Assembly (NCBI RefSeq): GCF_003384035.1
Contig: NZ_QQAK01000016.1
Coordinates: 124,001-188,000 of the forward strand
Length of the DNA: 64,000 nt
Source of the DNA: Sporosarcina sp. BI001-red
GTDB lineage: Bacteria > Bacillota > Bacilli > Bacillales_A > Planococcaceae
Direction of reading: 5' to 3'
Below the pieces are notes generated by a model. The model saw only the letters and a program-made list of their open reading frames with translations, was not told the DNA's origin and made no database searches. The position numbers were made by a program, and so were the translations under genes. Position 1 is the stretch's first letter. Every line of letters starts with the position of its first letter. This document shows, piece by piece, positions 16,055 to 25,029 of the stretch.

Positions 16055-17130
16055 AAAAAACTGTCCATATTCTCAAAGTGGTTTGTACTTTTTGGATAAT
16101 AGTTTTTATTTACTCAGCACTTGTGAACTTCGGATTTCCGTATGTCAGTGATGCGTTCCACTTCCACCTCACAAGTTTAGCAGAGGGCTTTGTCAAAACA
16201 ACACTAACAATCATTCTATTTTTCCTGACGATTTGGCTTATTTCTTTGGGTGGCGCATCGCGTCGTTTAGAGTTTCTAACAACGATAATCGATGCAATGA
16301 AAAGAATCTCGACAGGTGATTTTAATGTGCAGCTGAATCACCAATTTGGTCATGCCAAAAATCATCCGTTTGAAAAGTTCGTGGAAGGCATCAATGATAT
16401 GGCTGTGGAGCTGAAAGAGCTAGAAGAGATGCGTCAAGAGTTCATTTCCAATGTTTCGCATGAAATTCAATCTCCGCTGGCTTCGATTAGTGGTTTTGCG
16501 AGGGTGCTAAAACGAAGTGAATTAGCCCCTGAAGATCGTGCTCATTACTTGAATATCATAGAGACGGAAAGCTTGCGCCTCGCTCATTTGAGTGACAATC
16601 TGCTGAAACTAACATCTATGGAGTCAGATCGGTATCCCTTTGACATGAAAACGTATCGTTTAGATCAGCAAATCCGGAAAGTGATTCTTTCTTGTGAGCC
16701 ACAATGGCTGGCAAAGACACTTCAGTTGGATATCTCTTTAGATGAATTCGACGTGCGTGCAGACGAAGAACTGATGGATCAAGTCTGGCTGAACCTTATT
16801 ACGAATAGCATTAAATTCACACCAGATGGTGGCACACTCGCTGTTACTCTGCGTAAACAGAATGAATCCGCCGTTGTGACGATTGCCGATACAGGTATCG
16901 GAATTAGTTTGGAGCATCAGGAACACATTTTCGAACGTTTTTATAAAGCGGATCCATCCAGAAACCGAGCTCTTGGCGGTAGTGGGCTAGGATTGTCCAT
17001 TGTAAAGAAAATCATCGATATGCACGAAGGCTCCATTGAAGTGGAAAGTGAAAATGATGAAGGAACTATGTTCAAGATTCACTTGCCGATATCAAATGAG
17101 CAATTAGAAAATAAAGTAGGGAGTCAATAG
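16051..17130 (+). CDS. Sensor histidine kinase with very short external loop
   Basis: Two membrane helices (about 8-30 and 47-68) enclose only about 17 external residues, as in intramembrane-sensing kinases. A HAMP-like linker follows, then the H-box FISNVSHEIQSPL (His about 142), and an ATPase domain with N-box (LITNSIKFTP), G1 (DTGIG) and G2 (GGSGLGLSI) boxes. At 359 residues it is short. It is translationally coupled to the regulator and 1 bp from the first ABC exporter gene, suggesting it senses the transported compound, membrane stress or the exporter itself. Confidence 0.9.
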   Translation: MKKTVHILKVVCTFWIIVFIYSALVNFGFPYVSDAFHFHLTSLAEGFVKTTLTIILFFLTIWLISLGGASRRLEFLTTIIDAMKRISTGDFNVQLNHQFGHAKNHPFEKFVEGINDMAVELKELEEMRQEFISNVSHEIQSPLASISGFARVLKRSELAPEDRAHYLNIIETESLRLAHLSDNLLKLTSMESDRYPFDMKTYRLDQQIRKVILSCEPQWLAKTLQLDISLDEFDVRADEELMDQVWLNLITNSIKFTPDGGTLAVTLRKQNESAVVTIADTGIGISLEHQEHIFERFYKADPSRNRALGGSGLGLSIVKKIIDMHEGSIEVESENDEGTMFKIHLPISNEQLENKVGSQ

Positions 17131-17131
17131 A

Positions 17132-18856
17132 ATGATAAAATTATTAAAGAATTTATCTGTATATAAGTGGCTCGTTGTTGCGATTGTAGGATTGGTCTTC
17201 ATCCAATCGATGGCGGATTTGTTCCTCCCAACGCTAATGGCGGACATTATCGATAAAGGGGTAGTTGCAGGGGATATCCCGTATATTTGGAAAATCGGTG
17301 CTGGGATGCTCGGTGTCACGGCAGTAAGTGCACTAGCAGCGATTGTTGCTAGTTATTTCTCTTCTAAAGCAGCGCTCGGAATGGGCCGCGATATTCGACA
17401 TAAAGTATTTCGTCACGTTGAAAGTTTTTCACTACAAGAGTTTGACAAACTGGGAACGGCGTCTTTAATTACTAGAACGACGAATGACATTACGCAAATT
17501 CAGCAAGTCGTTATTATGATGCTTCGTATGGTCATTAGTGCCCCAATCATGTTAGTCGGTGGGCTAATTATGGCCCTGTCAAAAGATGCGAAATTATCAT
17601 TAATGATTGTAGCGGCGATGCCAGTGCTAATTATAACAATCGTCTTGATATTGAAAAAAGGTGTACCGTTATTCCAAACTGTACAAAAACGAATCGATCG
17701 TCTCAACTTAGTGTTCCGAGAAAACTTAACAGGAATCCGAGTAGTCCGGACATTCAATCGTGAGAAAGAAGAACAAGAGCGACTCCAGAATGCCAATAAG
17801 GATTTAACGGATGTCTCTATTAAAGTAAACAAATTGATGGCGTTCATGATGCCGACAATGATGCTCGTCATGAACTTGACGGTTGTAGGAATTATTTGGT
17901 TCGGAGGATTGCGCATTGATAGCGGAGCGATGCAAATCGGTGATTTAATGGCGTACATCCAATATGTCATGATGATTATGTTTTCACTCGTAACTGCTTC
18001 AATGATGTTCATTATGATTCCGCGTGCTGCAGTTTCAGCTAAACGGATTAACGAAGTGCTGGATATGAAGCCAACATTTTTGGATGAAGGAACGTTGAAA
18101 GCGGATAAAGAGCCAGGAACCTTGGAATTTGACCATGTATCGTTTTACTATCCTGGTGCGGATGAACCCGCACTTTCGGATATTAGCTTTAAGGCTAAAG
18201 CGGGGGAAGTGACCGCAATAATTGGTGGTACAGGGGCTGGGAAAACGACATTGATCAACTTGATTCCCCGGTTTTACGAAATATCCAGTGGATCGATTTG
18301 CGTCAATGGAGTCAGCAGTAAAAAATCTTCTCAAGATGAAATTCGTTCGAAGATTGGCTTCGTTCCTCAAAAAGCAACGCTGTTTTCAGGAACAATTGCA
18401 GAGAATATCCGCTTCGGAAAAGAAGACGCCACTGAAGAAGAAATTGAGCATGCGGCACGTATTGCGCAAGCGGAAGACTTTGTTTCTAAAATGGAAAAAG
18501 GATATGGGTCTGAAATTACACAAGGCGGATCGAACTTATCAGGCGGACAGAAGCAACGTTTGTCAATTGCTCGGGCACTCGTCAGAAAGCCAGATATTTA
18601 TATATTTGACGACAGCTTTTCGGCATTGGACTACAAAACAGATGCCAATTTACGAGCAGCGTTAAAAGAGGAAACGAAAGAAGCGACAGTTGTAATCGTT
18701 GCACAACGGGTTAGTACGGTCATCGATGCCGATCAAATCCTTGTACTAGATCGGGGACAACTTGCTGGAATCGGCACACACAAAGAGCTTCTTGAAACGA
18801 ACGACGTGTATCGAGAAATCGTCGAATCTCAACTTGCAGAGGAGGAAATCGCATGA
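17132..18856 (+). CDS. Heterodimeric ABC exporter subunit with degenerate catalytic residue
   Basis: This half-transporter of 574 residues has six membrane helices (about 15-310) and one nucleotide-binding domain (about 335-570). Walker A is GGTGAGKT, the signature is canonical LSGGQKQR, but Walker B ends IFDDSFSALD: Asp replaces the catalytic Glu. This is the usual pattern of one partner of BmrCD/LmrCD-type multidrug exporters. The next gene encodes the complementary subunit and overlaps by 4 bp. It probably exports drugs, peptides or lipids under the control of the upstream two-component system. Confidence 0.92.
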   Translation: MIKLLKNLSVYKWLVVAIVGLVFIQSMADLFLPTLMADIIDKGVVAGDIPYIWKIGAGMLGVTAVSALAAIVASYFSSKAALGMGRDIRHKVFRHVESFSLQEFDKLGTASLITRTTNDITQIQQVVIMMLRMVISAPIMLVGGLIMALSKDAKLSLMIVAAMPVLIITIVLILKKGVPLFQTVQKRIDRLNLVFRENLTGIRVVRTFNREKEEQERLQNANKDLTDVSIKVNKLMAFMMPTMMLVMNLTVVGIIWFGGLRIDSGAMQIGDLMAYIQYVMMIMFSLVTASMMFIMIPRAAVSAKRINEVLDMKPTFLDEGTLKADKEPGTLEFDHVSFYYPGADEPALSDISFKAKAGEVTAIIGGTGAGKTTLINLIPRFYEISSGSICVNGVSSKKSSQDEIRSKIGFVPQKATLFSGTIAENIRFGKEDATEEEIEHAARIAQAEDFVSKMEKGYGSEITQGGSNLSGGQKQRLSIARALVRKPDIYIFDDSFSALDYKTDANLRAALKEETKEATVVIVAQRVSTVIDADQILVLDRGQLAGIGTHKELLETNDVYREIVESQLAEEEIA

Positions 18857-20715
18857 GTGAGAAGAGACAACAACAAGGGCGCAGCGGTGGACCGATGCGG
18901 GGACCTGGCGGCGGCAACATGATGATGGCCGGAAGAAAGGCGAAAGACTTCAAAGGAACGTTGCGTCGTCTATTGGGGTATTTAAAACCACGTAGAAATC
19001 AATTAATTGCTGTGTTTGTAGCAGCCATACTCAGTACCTTATTCAGTATTGCGGGACCAAAAATAATGGGGCACGCCATTACGGAAATATTCACAGGTGC
19101 TTATGGAAAACTGACAGGTGTTCCTGGAGCGGCGATTCACTTTGATGTCTTAGGCAAGATATTGCTTCTGTTAGGTGGTTTATATGTATTCAGTAGTGTG
19201 TTTACTTACTTACAACAGTTCATCATGTCAGGGGTATCTCAAAAAACAGTCTATGATTTGAGAGAAGATGTGAATCATAAACTCGAAAAATTACCTCTTA
19301 AGTATTTCGACGGTCACCCAGTTGGGGATACGTTAAGTCGTGTGACGAATGATATTGACACAATTGGAAGTACGTTGCAGCAAAGTATCACTCAATTCAT
19401 CACATCGATCATTACGTTGGTCGGGATACTTGTGATGATGCTGACGATTAGTCCGTGGTTAACGTTAATCGCACTCGTCAGTTTGCCACTCTCTATTTTT
19501 GTCATTCGACCGCTCATAAAGCGTTCGCAAAAGTATTTTAAAAAGCAGCAGAAGACGTTAGGGCAATTGAATGGTCATATTGAAGAAATGTATACGGGCC
19601 ACCAAGTCGTGAAAGTGTTTGGACACGAAAAAAAGGCGATTGAAGAATTTGTTGAAGTGAATGAGGAACTATATGATGCAGGGCGTCGAGCGCAATTCAT
19701 CTCTGGAATCATTCAGCCAATGATGTCACTCATCGGAAATCTAGGGTATGTGCTGATTTGTATTGTTGGAGGAATCCTTGTGACACAACGCTCAATCTCC
19801 ATTGGTGATATTCAAGCGTTCATCACATATACTCGTCAATTTTCACAACCAATCATGCAAACTGCAAACATTGCGAACATCATCCAATCTACCGTTGCAG
19901 CAGCTGAACGTGTGTTTGAATTATTGGATGAAGAAGAAGAAATCCCAGAAGTGATCCATGCAACACTGAAAGAAGCAAAAGGAGAAGTTGCATTTGAACA
20001 TGTCGATTTCGGATATGATGATCAGCTACTCATCGAAGACATGAACATTCACGTACATCCTGGCCAAACCGTCGCAATTGTCGGGCCAACGGGTGCTGGT
20101 AAAACAACGCTTATCAATTTATTGATGAGGTTTTATGAGTTGAATGGCGGTGCCATTAAGGTGGATGGGATTGATACAAGAGAGATGTCTAGGACGGATC
20201 TCCGTACAACGTTTGGAATGGTTCTCCAGGATACGTGGTTATTCAATGGGACGATTAAAGAAAATATCGCGTATGGTAAAAAAGGAGCAACTGAAGAAGA
20301 AATTATTGAGGCTGCGACAGCTGCGCGAGCGGATCACTTCATCCGAACGCTTCCTGACGGCTATGATACCATCTTGAACGAATCGGTATCCAATATCTCT
20401 CAAGGGCAAAAACAGCTGATCACCATTGCCAGAGCTGTCTTAGCGGATCCCTCTATCATGATTTTGGATGAAGCGACGTCAAGTGTCGATACGAGAACAG
20501 AATTGCTCATCCAACAAGCGATGAATCGCTTAATGGAAGGTCGCACAAGCTTCGTCATTGCGCACAGACTTTCAACTATCAGAGATGCGAATCTAATTTT
20601 AGTAATGGACGAAGGACGTGTGATTGAACAAGGTACACACGATGAGCTATTGGAAGCAGATGGTTTTTATGCAGACCTCTACAATAGTCAGTTTTCATCG
20701 AGACCAGCAGTGTAA
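18853..20715 (+). CDS. Heterodimeric ABC exporter subunit with canonical Walker B and altered signature
   Basis: A 620-residue half-transporter with a Gly/Arg-rich N-terminal tail (about 1-35), six membrane helices and an ATPase domain. Walker A is GPTGAGKT and Walker B ends MILDEATS with the catalytic Glu, but the signature is NISQGQKQ instead of LSGGQ. Together with the previous subunit this gives one consensus ATP site and one degenerate site per dimer. It starts with ATGA overlap, and a terminator follows 70 bp after the stop. Confidence 0.92.
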   Translation: MSEKRQQQGRSGGPMRGPGGGNMMMAGRKAKDFKGTLRRLLGYLKPRRNQLIAVFVAAILSTLFSIAGPKIMGHAITEIFTGAYGKLTGVPGAAIHFDVLGKILLLLGGLYVFSSVFTYLQQFIMSGVSQKTVYDLREDVNHKLEKLPLKYFDGHPVGDTLSRVTNDIDTIGSTLQQSITQFITSIITLVGILVMMLTISPWLTLIALVSLPLSIFVIRPLIKRSQKYFKKQQKTLGQLNGHIEEMYTGHQVVKVFGHEKKAIEEFVEVNEELYDAGRRAQFISGIIQPMMSLIGNLGYVLICIVGGILVTQRSISIGDIQAFITYTRQFSQPIMQTANIANIIQSTVAAAERVFELLDEEEEIPEVIHATLKEAKGEVAFEHVDFGYDDQLLIEDMNIHVHPGQTVAIVGPTGAGKTTLINLLMRFYELNGGAIKVDGIDTREMSRTDLRTTFGMVLQDTWLFNGTIKENIAYGKKGATEEEIIEAATAARADHFIRTLPDGYDTILNESVSNISQGQKQLITIARAVLADPSIMILDEATSSVDTRTELLIQQAMNRLMEGRTSFVIAHRLSTIRDANLILVMDEGRVIEQGTHDELLEADGFYADLYNSQFSSRPAV

Positions 20716-20783
20716 GTTAGACACTGTTCGTATAATAAGTTAACTGAACACCAATTACGTCGACTAACCGATAATGAATAAGC

Positions 20784-20821
20784 AAAACCAGCACCCGTAA
20801 CATTTAGGGCGCTGGTTTTCT
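20784..20821 (+). terminator. Terminator after the two-component/ABC operon
   Basis: The stem AAAACCAGC.CCC/GGG.GCTGGTTTT with one internal mismatch ends in TTTTC. Confidence 0.8.
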
Positions 20822-20836
20822 TAATAACTTATTTTA

Positions 20837-21034
20837 TCAATAGGATCTTTCGCTTTCAGATTTGTCCCGTTGGTTAGGAGTCATGGGCTCATGTTTGGAT
20901 TTCGAGTTCCCGAGTTCAGATAACTCTAGTGAAATTTCTTCTTTCATTTTCTCAAATATTTTGTTCGACTTTTCCTCTGCCGCAGAGAGTGTTTGAAAGT
21001 TACCGTTTGCATCTTTTTGTTTCCCGTTGTTGAT
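20837..21034 (-). pseudogene. Small 65-codon frame with a good ribosome-binding site but no normal start codon
   Basis: A protein-like frame (I/M-NNGKQKDANGNFQ..., acidic and Lys-rich, ending SESERSY) ends TGA at 20837-20839. CGGGAGG stands at perfect distance before codon ATC (21032-21034), where ATG would be expected; the frame is closed by TAG further upstream. The next in-frame ATG is codon 30. Either ATC is used as a rare start or the gene has lost its start. I do not recognise the family. It lies between the exporter operon and the FtsH paralogue; the rest of 20716-21259 shows nothing else. Confidence 0.4.
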
Positions 21035-21259
21035 ACGAAAACCTCCCGAGTCATAGTTGTGACGTACATTGCTAATATGGCTCTATCCGCTTGTTTTATG
21101 TATTTTTCTTTGAGGTGGCTGAGGATGACGCTTGTTGTTGATCTATTATTTTTGCTCTATAGTGTTCACGAGATAGACACTAGGTTGTAAGAGAACTTAG
21201 TTTCTTTTTATATAAAGAATCCTTATAATGGAGTTATCTTAATTAAGGAGCTGGGGAGT

Positions 21260-22987
21260 TTGAAGTTAGTCAAGTCGTTTACTTCAAAGGCATTTGTCGT
21301 CCTGTCCCTCCTAGTCATTGGCGCGGCATCGTTTTTGTTTTGGATTACGAGTGATGCCCATATAGCAACTCCATTGTCGTACGCTGCGTTAGAGCAGAAA
21401 CTAGCAACGGTAACAGAGGGAGCGACCTTGAAAGAAACATCATCTGGCGCACTCTATTTAAAAACAGGGAACGATCTATATGTGACGAATATACGACCTG
21501 AAAGCGAATTGGCAGAACATCTCGTAAAAACATATAATGTTTCTTATCGTTATTCTGGTGGTAATACATCGAGTTATCTAATTGCAGGATTGCTGTTAGC
21601 AGCGCTGCTCACATTTCTCATACTTCAACAAAAAGGAAAATTGGGTGTAGGAGCTGCATCTATGAAACATAGCGCGTCTAAAGAAACACCACTCCCTGAC
21701 ATTACCCTTAATGATATCGGTGGATTGTCACAAGAGATGAAAGACGAGATTCACCAAACTTTGGATATCATAAAAGATCCGAAACGATCCGTTGCGTTTG
21801 GTGTAAAAGCACCGAAGGGAATTTTGCTTGAAGGGCCTCCAGGAACGGGAAAAACATTACTAGCCCAGGCAATTGCACATGAAATCGGTGCTTCGTTCTA
21901 TTCGTCAAGCGGATCTGCTTTCACTGAGCTATTCGTCGGTGTTGGCGCTTCTCGAATTCGTACAATGTTCCAAAATGCGCGCAAGCAGGAAATGGCAGTC
22001 ATTTTCATTGACGAAGTGGATGCACTTGCTGGAAAAAGGAAAGCACATGGTGGGGAAGAATCTGAGAAAACGTTGACTGAACTTCTAGTCCAGCTTGACG
22101 GTGGGGCGGATAATGAAGGCGTTCTATTCATTGCTGCAACGAATCGAAAAGACATGTTGGATGAAGCCTTCTTACGACCTGGCCGAATTGATTATTCATT
22201 CCAAGTACCGCTTCCTGATACACTAGGACGACGTGAAATTATGGACATCCATACAAAAGGGAAGGCATTGGCGCCAAACGTGGCTTCGTCACTGGACATG
22301 CTGGCGGAAAGTACATCAGGCTTTTCAGGTGCTCAGATCAGTGCGTTGTTTACAACGGCAAGTAAACGTGCGATTCGAGAAGGGCGAGCTGAAATCGACA
22401 CGAGCGATATGGATTTTGCAATTGATAGGACCATTCTAGGAAATGCGTCACGAAGTATGAATGATCCAATCACTAAACGTCGTGTTGCCATCCATGAATC
22501 TGGTCATGCCTTAATTGCAGCTATTACAAAACCTCATTCCGTGCGAAAAGCGACAATTATCCCTAGAGGTCAAGCACTTGGCTATGTAGCGCCTATTCAA
22601 AAAGAGCTCCATTTACAAACTGCAAGTGAACTTCTGGACCAAGTTAGTATGATCCTTGGCGGGGGGATTGCTGAGAGAATCTATCTGGGTGAGCATAGTA
22701 TTGGTGTCAGCGGGGATGTTCAACAGGCTAAGGACATCATCGAACGGATGGTCGATACCGGATTACTTCAAGACGGGTTTACTTTAACGTTTAGTAAGAC
22801 TGAAAAAGAAATCAAGATGAAAGAACTCTTTAAAGTGGCTATTGAGCGAACTGAAGAATTGATCCGCGGGCATGCGGACCAATTTGAGAATTTGGTGAAT
22901 GAATTGTATACAAAGGAAACATTGGACGGTTCTGAAGTGCATTATATTGTTTGCGGTGTAAAAAAAGAACTCGTTCCAAGTTCGTAA
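21260..22987 (+). CDS. FtsH-family membrane AAA+ zinc protease, divergent paralogue
   Basis: Two membrane helices (about 10-30 and 105-123) flank an external domain of about 75 residues. The AAA module has Walker A GPPGTGKT (192-199), the pore loop FVGVGA, Walker B IFIDEVDA and the SRH DEAFLRPGRID. The M41 protease has HESGH (412-416) and the third zinc ligand Asp486. All catalytic residues are kept. At 575 residues it is shorter than housekeeping FtsH, so it is a second, specialised membrane-protein quality-control protease. Start TTG 21260 with GGGGAG and AAGGAG upstream. Confidence 0.88.
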   Translation: MKLVKSFTSKAFVVLSLLVIGAASFLFWITSDAHIATPLSYAALEQKLATVTEGATLKETSSGALYLKTGNDLYVTNIRPESELAEHLVKTYNVSYRYSGGNTSSYLIAGLLLAALLTFLILQQKGKLGVGAASMKHSASKETPLPDITLNDIGGLSQEMKDEIHQTLDIIKDPKRSVAFGVKAPKGILLEGPPGTGKTLLAQAIAHEIGASFYSSSGSAFTELFVGVGASRIRTMFQNARKQEMAVIFIDEVDALAGKRKAHGGEESEKTLTELLVQLDGGADNEGVLFIAATNRKDMLDEAFLRPGRIDYSFQVPLPDTLGRREIMDIHTKGKALAPNVASSLDMLAESTSGFSGAQISALFTTASKRAIREGRAEIDTSDMDFAIDRTILGNASRSMNDPITKRRVAIHESGHALIAAITKPHSVRKATIIPRGQALGYVAPIQKELHLQTASELLDQVSMILGGGIAERIYLGEHSIGVSGDVQQAKDIIERMVDTGLLQDGFTLTFSKTEKEIKMKELFKVAIERTEELIRGHADQFENLVNELYTKETLDGSEVHYIVCGVKKELVPSS

Positions 22988-22992
22988 TAAAG

Positions 22993-23035
22993 AAGAGGGC
23001 AGCCAATTAGTAGGCTAGCCCTCTTTTATCTTTTT
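22993..23035 (+). terminator. Terminator after the ftsH paralogue
   Basis: The stem AAGAGGGC/GCCCTCTT, extended by AGCC/GGCT, is followed by TTTATCTTTTT. Confidence 0.85.
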
Positions 23036-23145
23036 CGGTTAGGAATCTTATCACTTTGCTTTTTATCATTTACGAATTTCATAACGACAGGCAAAATAAT
23101 GGGACCCCATTTAATGGCTGTTTTTACGACCTTGGTAATTTTCAT
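23026..23145 (-). CDS. Small basic protein of 39 residues with one hydrophobic segment
   Basis: ATG 23145 follows GAGGAG with good spacing (about 7 bp). The frame starts MKITKVVKTAIKWGPIILP, so it has a short amphipathic or membrane-associating helix, and ends in a basic tail (KIPNRKR). No family is recognised; it resembles the many small membrane-surface peptides of Bacillales. It is transcribed in the same direction as, and downstream of, the thiamine transporter operon (80 bp). Confidence 0.55.
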   Translation of the reverse strand: MKITKVVKTAIKWGPIILPVVMKFVNDKKQSDKIPNRKR

Positions 23146-23228
23146 GTTTTTCGCTCCTCAATAGAAGTTATACTCCTCTGTTCCCGTATTGAAGGGGATC
23201 TTAAACCTGTAAGTGGATTTTCATATAT

Positions 23229-23963
23229 CTAACCCCGTAACAAGTTGTAAATTTCTCGTTTCAGAGTTAGGAATGGGTCACTCATCAACAACTCCTCAGA
23301 ACGGGATCTTTCAAAAGGAACGATAACCTCATCTTTCACAACGGCAGGTTTATCGGATAGGACAATGATACGATCAGAAAGAAACAGAGCTTCATCGATA
23401 TCGTGTGTGATGAAAAGAATTGACTTTTTATACGTTTCCCAAATTGACAGGAGCCACTGCTGCATTTCAAGACGCGTGAATTCATCTAAAGCGGAGAACG
23501 GTTCGTCCAAGCAAATGATGGACTGTGGTGCATTTAAACTGCGTATGAAAGATACACGCTGTTTCATACCACCAGAGAGCTCATTCGGATAGGCGTTCTC
23601 ATAACCAGACAAACCTGCACTCTTAATGAGCTCAATTGTTTTAGCTCGATCCTGTTTTGAACCAGCGATTTCAGAACTTAACTCTACATTTTGAAGGACA
23701 GTCCTCCAAGGAAAAAGAGCTGGACTTTGTGGCATATAACTGATGTGCCCACGAGAATTATTCAGGACGGTACCGTCTAGGGAAATTGTTCCGGAATCAG
23801 GTGTGTAAAGCCCACCGATGAGCTGGAAAATCGTACTTTTCCCGCTTCCTGAAGGTCCGACAATGGAAACGAATTCGCCTTCTTTTACGGACAATGAAAT
23901 TTCTTGAAGAACATGATTGGACCCATAAGATTTAGATACGTTTTCAAGAGTGAGTTGCCCCAT
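23229..23963 (-). CDS. thiZ: Thiamine-precursor ABC transporter ATP-binding protein (ThiZ-like)
   Basis: A 244-residue ATPase of the nitrate/taurine/pyrimidine importer class, with Walker A GPSGSGKST, signature LSGGMKQR, Walker B IICLDEPFSALD and H-loop FITHDIDEA. It powers the permease encoded just upstream; the two genes overlap by 20 bp. ATG 23963 is chosen with AAAGGGGGA upstream; the frame is open further but without support. Last gene of the TPP-riboswitch operon, so probably imports hydroxymethylpyrimidine-type thiamine precursors. Confidence 0.85.
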   Translation of the reverse strand: MGQLTLENVSKSYGSNHVLQEISLSVKEGEFVSIVGPSGSGKSTIFQLIGGLYTPDSGTISLDGTVLNNSRGHISYMPQSPALFPWRTVLQNVELSSEIAGSKQDRAKTIELIKSAGLSGYENAYPNELSGGMKQRVSFIRSLNAPQSIICLDEPFSALDEFTRLEMQQWLLSIWETYKKSILFITHDIDEALFLSDRIIVLSDKPAVVKDEVIVPFERSRSEELLMSDPFLTLKREIYNLLRG

Positions 23964-24729
23964 TCGATTCGTTTCCCCCTTTACTACGCCAACGCAAGAC
24001 GCTTTTTTCAACGGCTAAAATAATTCCAAAATACGTTAAACTTAAGATAATGATCAGCACGATGGCAACAAAAACACGATCCGTTTTGAACGAAGAAGAG
24101 GCGAGTGTCATATAGACACCGATTCCTTTGTTCGCTCCGAGCCATTCAGAAATGACAGCACCCATAACGCTGTAGGTCGCTGCGATTTTTAATCCTGAAA
24201 ACAGTGAAGGCAATGAATGGGGCCATTGCAACTTCCAGAAAATCTGGCGATTGCTTGCGCCAATCATCTTCAAGTAGTACAGCATATCTCGATCTGTTTG
24301 TCTGAATCCATCCAGTGCCGCAATCGTCACAGGGAAAAAACAAACAAGAACGATGACAATAACTTTCGGCAGCATCCCGAACCCGAACCAAATGACGAGG
24401 AGCGGAGCGAGTACAATGATCGGGATGTTTTGCGATACGATCAGGAGCGGATAAAATGCTTGTTGAAGGAATGGGACCCTGAATAAAAGAATGGCAACTA
24501 CAATCCCCACAGTGATTCCTACAACATAGCCAGTTGCTGAAAGTGTGAGTGTGGACATAATATGCGAAGCATACAATGAATAGCCTGTGAATGCTTCTTT
24601 GGCAATTTGAGTAGGTAACGGAAGAAGCCACCCTGGCACATCGAAAAGTCGCGCAGCACTTTCCCATATAACGAGTAAAAGGATGAAGACCAGAAGCGGC
24701 CGCCATCCTTTATTCACTGCCGATTTCAT
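23944..24729 (-). CDS. thiX: Thiamine-precursor ABC transporter permease (ThiX-like)
   Basis: A 261-residue inner-membrane permease with about six hydrophobic segments and the EAA-type loop (KMIGASNRQIFWKLQWPHSLP). It belongs to the SsuC/TauC/ThiX permease class. It starts with 4-bp overlap of the thiamine-binding gene and ends overlapping the ATPase gene. The riboswitch upstream and the NMT1/THI5-like binding protein assign it to thiamine-precursor uptake. Confidence 0.86.
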   Translation of the reverse strand: MKSAVNKGWRPLLVFILLLVIWESAARLFDVPGWLLPLPTQIAKEAFTGYSLYASHIMSTLTLSATGYVVGITVGIVVAILLFRVPFLQQAFYPLLIVSQNIPIIVLAPLLVIWFGFGMLPKVIVIVLVCFFPVTIAALDGFRQTDRDMLYYLKMIGASNRQIFWKLQWPHSLPSLFSGLKIAATYSVMGAVISEWLGANKGIGVYMTLASSSFKTDRVFVAIVLIIILSLTYFGIILAVEKSVLRWRSKGGNESNGATHS

Positions 24730-25016
24730 CTGTACTTCTCCGTGAGCTTTTCCATGGAAGCACCTTTAGGATTGGTGTAGATTTTTACTTGAGAAATGAC
24801 ACTGGGTGCACCTAGTTCCGTCATGCGCATGTTCATTTTTTCGATGATGCTAAGTAAATTCCCAAGTTCGCCTTCCATCGTTGTTTCAAGTGGTGCGACT
24901 TGATAGGGTACACCGGATTTAGCGATCACTTCAATCGCTGCATCTACATAAGGAATGACATCTTCGCCATTCGGGGTCTTTGGTATTATTTGAATACTAA
25001 CAAGTGCATTCGCCAT
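24726..25016 (-). CDS. Thiamine-binding MTH1187/YkoF-family protein
   Basis: A 96-residue ferredoxin-like protein of the thiamine-binding DUF77 family (start MANALVSIQIIP; YQVAPLETTMEGEL; a Glu/Asn-rich middle). Relatives bind thiamine or hydroxymethylpyrimidine in the cytoplasm. ATG 25016 is placed 7-8 bp after AAGGAGG; the alternative ATG six bases earlier is too close. Its place inside the transporter operon suggests it binds the imported ligand or signals its level. Confidence 0.8.
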   Translation of the reverse strand: MANALVSIQIIPKTPNGEDVIPYVDAAIEVIAKSGVPYQVAPLETTMEGELGNLLSIIEKMNMRMTELGAPSVISQVKIYTNPKGASMEKLTEKYR

Positions 25017-25029
25017 GTTCATTTCCTCC

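Noticed and set aside
15377..17130. HssRS haem-sensing system
   Set aside because: The regulator resembles HssR, but the kinase has a tiny external loop and the neighbours are a heterodimeric exporter, not hrtAB.
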